Part shown: positions 59,188 through 64,000 of the stretch, piece after piece
How positions within the stretch are numbered: position 1 is the first letter of the stretch
Layout of the letters: each line of letters begins with the position of its first letter
Assembly: GCA_030077755.1 (NCBI GenBank)
Contig: JAQJZZ010000005.1
Location: forward strand, 1,488,001 to 1,552,000
Source: Filosporella fistucella
Taxonomy: Eukaryota > Ascomycota > Leotiomycetes > Helotiales
Direction: 5' to 3'
DNA: 64,000 nucleotides
Position numbers and translations under genes: made by a program
The notes under the pieces: generated by a model
Told to the model about the DNA's origin: nothing
The model's input: only the letters and a program-made list of their open reading frames with translations
The model's database searches: none

Positions 59188-60204
59188 TCAAGCCTCCTGC
59201 CCCATAGCACTGATCTCCTTCATATTTTCCAGTTCCTGCAAAGCACCCTCATACTTCATCTTTGCCATCCTCCACGTCGTCAAGCCAAGCGGCAATCTCA
59301 GCGGGATTCTCTCCCCACTACTGGCTATTTTCCATATGGTCTCTGCAATTGCCTCCCTCGCCATTAATCCTTTCCCACCAGTAGCTTCAATACCTTTCTT
59401 CACAAAGACTTCTAGTTTCCGTGCTGGCATATCCGGTGCAGCGTAAGCGGGATGAGGTTTGATATTGGCTTTGCTGTGCCCCTCGAAATTGGTTTTGACA
59501 CCGCTGGGTTCGACGATACAGAAACTTACTTTCCGTTTGTCAGTACATGCTTTTCTTGAGAAGATGGAATGAAAATACTGTTCCAATCAGGATGCATCTC
59601 TCTCGCCACACTTTCCGTCCACCCCTCCACTGCAAACTTTCCAGCATGATAATAAGCATGTCCAGGAAACGCACACAGCCCCGCCAAAGACGAAATATTC
59701 ATCACCAATCCACCTCTTGCTTCTCCTTCTTCCTTCTCACTCGGACGTATGTACTTCAACGCAGCCGTAGTAACTCTCGCTGTACCAAAGAACAAGGTCT
59801 CAATCTCTTGGTGTGTCTCCTCTTCCGTAGCATTTTCTGTGTCACCTGACAGGGAATATCCTGCATTATTGACGAGAACATCGAGGTGGAACGATGGCCC
59901 AAAATGAGCAATTATGGATGTAAAGGCTTTGGAAACGGAAGAAGGAGAGGTGACATCCAGAGGGATTTTGAGGATATTGGGACTGTTCTCTGGGAGGTAA
60001 GAAAGGGCAGATGGGTCACGAGCTGTGGCTATGAGACGTTGAGTTGGGTGGGTGGAGACATGTTCCGCGAGAGCTCGACCGATTCCTGAGGAGCAACCAG
60101 TAACTAGTTATGTCAGTGATATATTTTTGAAGAATGCTTAGGATCATACTGAGCCACGTTGCATCAGCTGGTAAGTTGTAGGGTTTGGTATTGACGGGAT
60201 TCAT
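59188..60204 (-). CDS. Short-chain dehydrogenase/reductase
   Basis: Exons (minus) 60204-60150, 60103-59579, 59528-59188 give 306 aa; introns are 46 and 50 nt. Rossmann motif TGCSSGIG (rebuilt across the first intron: WLITGCSSGIGRALAEH), LDVTSP, DVLVNNAGYSL, MNISSLAG with catalytic Ser, and YHAGK with Tyr170/Lys174. The C-terminal EPSGVKTNFEG matches the classical SDR subgroup near 1-acyl-DHAP reductase or retinol dehydrogenase-like enzymes. An Ala residue in ATARDPSA after the second strand favours NADP(H) (Arg present). Substrate unknown. It is divergent from a possible small gene across 206 nt. Confidence 0.92.
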
Positions 60205-60332
60205 GGTGGTATTGTTTGCTGACTTGAAATTTGAACGCTTGATTTATTGGAGAATTGAGGTAGATGTAAATGAGAAGTTGATGAGTGTAGATTGCTTGGT
60301 GATTCTGGCTGTCCAGCGTAGGAAACCACAAT

Positions 60333-60341
60333 CTTATATAC
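60333..60341 (-). promoter_or_regulatory. TATA-like element
   Basis: Minus-strand GTATATAAG about 130 nt upstream of the dehydrogenase ATG. Confidence 0.35.
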
Positions 60342-60410
60342 TTGCTCTCCAGCCCATCAACTCAGCCATCCCCTCTTCATCCCAACATCAGCAAGCAGGA
60401 AAACCTTGAA

Positions 60411-60583
60411 ATGGCTCACCAAAAAGTGAGTCAATCCCATCCATCTTACCTTTTTCACCAACCACATCTCAGAATTTCCGAGTTGTTAATCTGCGCGAAT
60501 TCAAACGTCAGCTAAGCTGGAGGTTTATGTGGGGCAAAAATATCATATGGTGTGGACTATCTCGGCTCGCCGAATTTACGTGA
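60411..60583 (+). other. Possible small two-exon coding unit (41 aa)
   Basis: ATG GCT CAC CAA AAA is directly followed by GTGAGT, and a 47-nt intron ending CTCAG joins in phase to a 36-codon frame ending TGA at 60581-60583 (FRVVNLREFKRQLSW...). It may be the surviving start of a decayed gene or a chance model. Confidence 0.25.
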
Positions 60584-61754
60584 AGAATCTCGGAAACTCA
60601 TGATGCTGATTTGCTGAGAGTGCTTATATAAGCTGACTCGATTATATCGGCATCATCGGCATTCGACCAAACGGAGAAGCTCCCCGGAAATCGGGATCAA
60701 AATGTACTTTTATACTTATCCAAAGTTTCAAGTTTTCATGTAAAGATTCAAATTACCCTGTTTTCCTTTACCATTGAAAGTTTTAAACTGCTTGCATAGC
60801 TTTTAAAGCTTCGGACAAGCTTATTCGGCAATGGGGTGTCATCTTAGATTTGTTGCTGGCATTTATATTGTGAGATAGCGCGCCCATAAGACATCTTCGG
60901 AATGGAATAATGTATACTAAAAAGATTAATAGTCTTTAAGGGTCAAATTTCTACAATACCTTTGATGTGAACTCTCTTCAACTATTGAATGGGCACCGTT
61001 GTGCCTAGTTCGCGGAACACCCCTCGCTTGAAAAGGGGCTCGCCTCGTCTACACCAAGTTCACAATGTAAGCTCCATCGCTATCATATGAGGGAGGACTA
61101 TGACAGAAATTATATGAGGAGCTTCATTAAATTATATGGCGCATGGACTAAATTCATATCACATGCGGCCGGACCAAAGCTCCGAGAGATCTTGATCGCA
61201 ACGCTCAACTACGATGACCCACAAGACTTCTGTGGCTCTGCATTTGCACAACGTCATAGATAAATCGATCCCACTCGTACAGTACAGCCGCATTCTAACC
61301 AAAGGATTAATACTGATAGCGGACATTTGAGGACTCCTTGATAAACTAATTCTCCGCATTCGTCTATTAGCTGGTTTGATATGTGGTCCAGAAGGCATCT
61401 TTCATTCTAGACGCTTGTTTGGAACGATGTCATCGCATGTCATATTTCTTCCGTTGCATCGTAAGGCTGAGTATTCCGGGAATTTGGGAGTCAGAACATG
61501 TGGTAAAGAGGGGATCTACGTACTCTATGGTGATCTCTAGATTGAGTTTAAAGGTGATGGAGTATCGCATTCGCTTGCTGCTTGAAGTATTGCCGTCATC
61601 GATTGTGTACCATCTGAGGCAACCGTAACAATTTGGAGAGGAGTAGATAGTATATAAATGCAATCTATTTTGCTTCCAAAGCACATTTTTTACACAGACA
61701 TTAAAAATCAAAGTCAGATATCCGATCTCACCTAATCACATACCAAACTTCATT
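60584..61754. other. Intergenic
   Basis: AT-rich, no supported gene on either strand; upstream region of the small hydrophilic protein gene. Confidence 0.5.
61651..61658 (+). promoter_or_regulatory. TATA box
   Basis: TATATAAA about 100 nt upstream of the ATG at 61755; good spacing for a highly inducible small gene. Confidence 0.5.
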
Positions 61755-62194
61755 ATGTCTAACAACGTCCAAGACTACACGACCGGCGCCACTGCCGAAG
61801 CCAATGCCAATCCTCTTGAGAAGAACAACGGCCAAGGCGTCTCTCACGCCGCAGGCCACTCTTCCGTCCCAGAGAGTGTACAGAGAAAAGTTCCTGCGAG
61901 TGTCGAAGATAAAATTCCAGACAGCGTTCATGACACCGGTTCGAATGCGAAGACTGGAAAGGTCAGTCACGCGACTGGGGATAGCAAAGTGCCTTTGAAG
62001 GTGCAGTAAGTTGAACCGCCCTTTTCCATACCACCAATCAAATTTCGGAATAGAAGATTTCACATGGAAATTTTAATGTTGCATTTTGGTTGAAACATGA
62101 TATACTAATTCATATGTGTAGGGAGGCTGTGCCGGCCAAATTGGAGAAGATCTTGCCAAATAAGATTCATGACACCAGGGGTGTTGATATTTAG
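61755..62194 (+). CDS. Small hydrophilic two-repeat protein, LEA/stress-protein-like (107 aa)
   Basis: Exons 61755-62005 and 62122-62194 with a 116-nt intron; start MSNNVQDYTTGATAEANANP. It contains two related units: one from about residue 31 (SHAAGHSSVPESVQRKVPAS...IPDSVHDTG), the other from about residue 71 (SHATGDSKVPLKVQEAVPAK...LPNKIHDT). No hydrophobic core, high Lys/Ser/Asp/Asn content and alternating Val/Pro pattern, resembling small fungal LEA-like or desiccation-related proteins. A TATA box sits 100 nt upstream. The intron cuts inside the second unit, so the duplication predates or contains it. Function inferred only from composition. Confidence 0.75.
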
Positions 62195-63095
62195 GTGGTA
62201 TCTTCATTTGAAATAAAATGACAGGAAACCAAGGGCTTGGAGTTGGGTGTGCAAGATAATCCGCTGTTAGAATTTAATATACTTTTCAACCTTCTTGTTC
62301 GAATCTTTCTTCCCTCATGGTGCAACCCTTGAGCTCGTTCAGGGACCAATATGATAGGGTCTTCCCGCTCGGACTTATAGTGGGGGTGGAGCATTCGATA
62401 GGCTCCTCCGTACAAACCACTAGTGGATGATAGGGTGTGGACGGGTATGGAGTTAAGGGATGCGCCCCTAATACTCTTTTCGTGCTTGGACCGGCCGGGG
62501 AGCACGGATGGGAAAATGTGACGGGGCAGAACGCAAGCATTGCCGGATGTTGTTGGCTGCCATGTGGTGTCTGAGAAATTGTTGCTTCTTGCCATGCAGG
62601 GAGAAGATCATGCTATTAACTCACCAGAATTGCGTTGAGTGTACAAATTGTTTCGTTTTTCGTGTTTTAGACACATGTTATGCATGTTGTTTTGTTCCGG
62701 GGAAAGCAAATCAATTATCTTGCGCTTTGCTCGGTGGCCAATTATTTGATCATGAGGTCCCTTTGAGAGGCAGCCCAACCTCTCCCGGGTGTACGGTTCA
62801 CTCCTTATACGGGCATGGAACGGGCCACGGCGTTGCAGGGGCCAACAAGGCGCCTGGTGACCAGGGTAGAAGGTGGTTCAGCTCTATCTCTATGAAACTG
62901 TGCGGCGAAGATCTCGTCATATCATATCCAGAGCATCTGTTTGATATTTGCTCTTCAAATCTTCATATTCTCCTTACCTCGTTCTTCACCTGATGAACGA
63001 CAAATGGACCTCTTCGTCCCTGCTCAATGAGCGAGCAGAACCGCTACAATCTCACCTATTGACTTTCAGGTCGCTGTGGGGTGAGTAATAGGATC
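62195..63095. other. Intergenic
   Basis: A 161-codon plus-strand frame (62508-62993) is Cys/Leu-rich and motif-free and judged spurious. Otherwise the promoter region of the rhodopsin-domain gene. Confidence 0.5.
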
Positions 63096-64000
63096 ATGTC
63101 GGAAGCATTGCCGCAACCTGCAGCACCGAATGGAAATCGCTTTGCAGTCGTGACGCTGTATGATAATAGTGCGCCGCTGATTATCGTTACAACTCTTGCT
63201 TTGATTTTCGCCTTTCTGGTATTTGCTGTGAGAATTCTGGTCATTAAAAGGAAGAGACATTCCTTCGATGATGGAGCAGCTTCGTGGGGCCATGTGAGCT
63301 TCAACAATTGAAATGGCAGGGGAAGAGCTGACAGCAACAGCTTTTAGCATTAGGGCAGGGAGTTGCAATGTTTCTTGCGATACGATATGGAGCTGGAAAA
63401 TCTCTAGATATGGTCGATGAGAAGGTTCAGTTGAAGATGGCAAAGGTACATCATTCCGGAGGACGCCAAGTGGAGATCGATCGAACTAATTTATCATGGT
63501 AGGCACTATTCGCAGCTCGAACCCTTTTCTTGGCCTCTCTCTACTTCTCGAAACTCAGCATCCTCCTTGTCATCCGGTCTCTATTCTACTGGGAACACAG
63601 ACGGAAAACGCTCTTTATCGATGCTGCTATTTTATTCGCAACTGCTTGGGGAGTCGCCGCCGTGCTCGCCGTCTCCATAAATTGCTCTCCTTCGTATATA
63701 TTTGGAAAAGTGGAGAAATGTCCGAGCTATATCCCGCGACTTCGAACTATCATGATACTCGACATGGTGACTGAAGTTATAATATTTACCCTCCCTCCCG
63801 CGTTTCTGCAAACCTTTCGAATTACTGCTGCGAAGAAATTCTTGGTTATATCTGCGTTTGCTTTCAGGCTACCGTACGTTCCTGTAATTCTCTGCCAGTT
63901 AAATTACTAATGAACAGCCATAGACTCATTGCACTCTCGATATTATACCTCCTCACCACGACTTCATATCTCTCTACACATTCTACAGGCACAGCCATTG
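63096..64000 (+). CDS. Fungal rhodopsin-domain integral membrane protein, 3' end missing
   Basis: Exons 63096-63293, 63341-63445, 63503-63873, 63918->64000; introns of 47, 57 and 44 nt, with junctions restoring SWGHLLALGQG, QLKMAKALFAARTLF and FRLPHRLIALS. TM1 (IIVTTLALIFAFLVFAVRI), a short loop, TM3-type LFLASLYFSKLSILLVIRSL, TM4 (AILFATAWGVAAVLAVSIN), then Cys-bearing CSPSYIFGKVEKC and TM5 (IMILDMVTEVIIFTLPPAFL). This follows the seven-TM 'fungal rhodopsin domain' family (PF20684-like) that includes SAT4 and PTH11-related proteins. No retinal-binding Lys can be checked, since the end is outside the window. At least 251 residues are visible. Confidence 0.85.

Noticed and set aside
62508..62993. 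161-codon plus-strand frame, Cys-rich
   Set aside because: No signal peptide with regular cysteine spacing and no homologous pattern; the start is not in a gene-like context.

Overview
The window is nuclear DNA of a filamentous ascomycete (Pezizomycotina). The evidence is protein-coding genes interrupted by many 43-80 nt GT..AG introns, a fungal-type phytochrome, NACHT-ankyrin STAND receptors, a DUF3433 membrane protein, an anoctamin of the fungal type and a fungal rhodopsin-like membrane protein. The overall flavour suggests a leotiomycete-like saprobe or plant-associated fungus, but that is inference. Gene models below were assembled by hand from reading frames, splice signals and family expectation; exon boundaries are given where I could fix them by phase.

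Layout. 1-1.6 kb: 3' part of a vanillyl-alcohol-oxidase-type flavoenzyme. 2.4-3.3 kb: low-complexity acidic/Gln-rich protein. 5.3-12.1 kb: an intact giant NACHT-ankyrin receptor (about 2,196 aa), facing tail-to-tail a second NACHT-ankyrin gene (13.0-17.2 kb) that is clearly dead (four in-frame stops and at least six frameshifts). 17.7-23.7 kb: paraoxonase/arylesterase, a 90-aa membrane protein, an SYLF (Ysc84-like) actin/membrane protein. 23.7-27.6 kb: nearly 4 kb without a gene, upstream of a complete hybrid histidine-kinase phytochrome (27.6-31.7 kb). 32.5-43.4 kb: anoctamin/Ist2-type protein, metallophosphoesterase, DUF3433 protein, acyl-protein thioesterase. 44.2-45.1 kb: a four-TM protein.

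46.6-51.5 kb is a decayed accessory island: a phytanoyl-CoA-dioxygenase-like gene broken by two single-base frameshifts, a relic amino-acid permease, a relic C2H2 zinc-finger protein and about 1.3 kb of AT-rich sequence without ORFs. It ends at an intact aerolysin-like pore-forming protein gene (51.5-52.5 kb) whose first coding exon appears to be only the ATG. Then follow a second four-TM protein, a Ser/Pro-repeat protein, an APC-family permease, a short-chain dehydrogenase, a small two-repeat hydrophilic protein and the 5' part of a rhodopsin-domain membrane protein that runs off the end.

No biosynthetic cluster is convincing. The thematic links are non-self recognition or defence (STAND receptors, pore-forming protein), light or stress sensing (phytochrome, small hydrophilic protein) and plasma-membrane proteins. 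The most unusual features are the intact/dead NACHT-ankyrin pair, the decayed island and the split start of the pore-forming protein gene.
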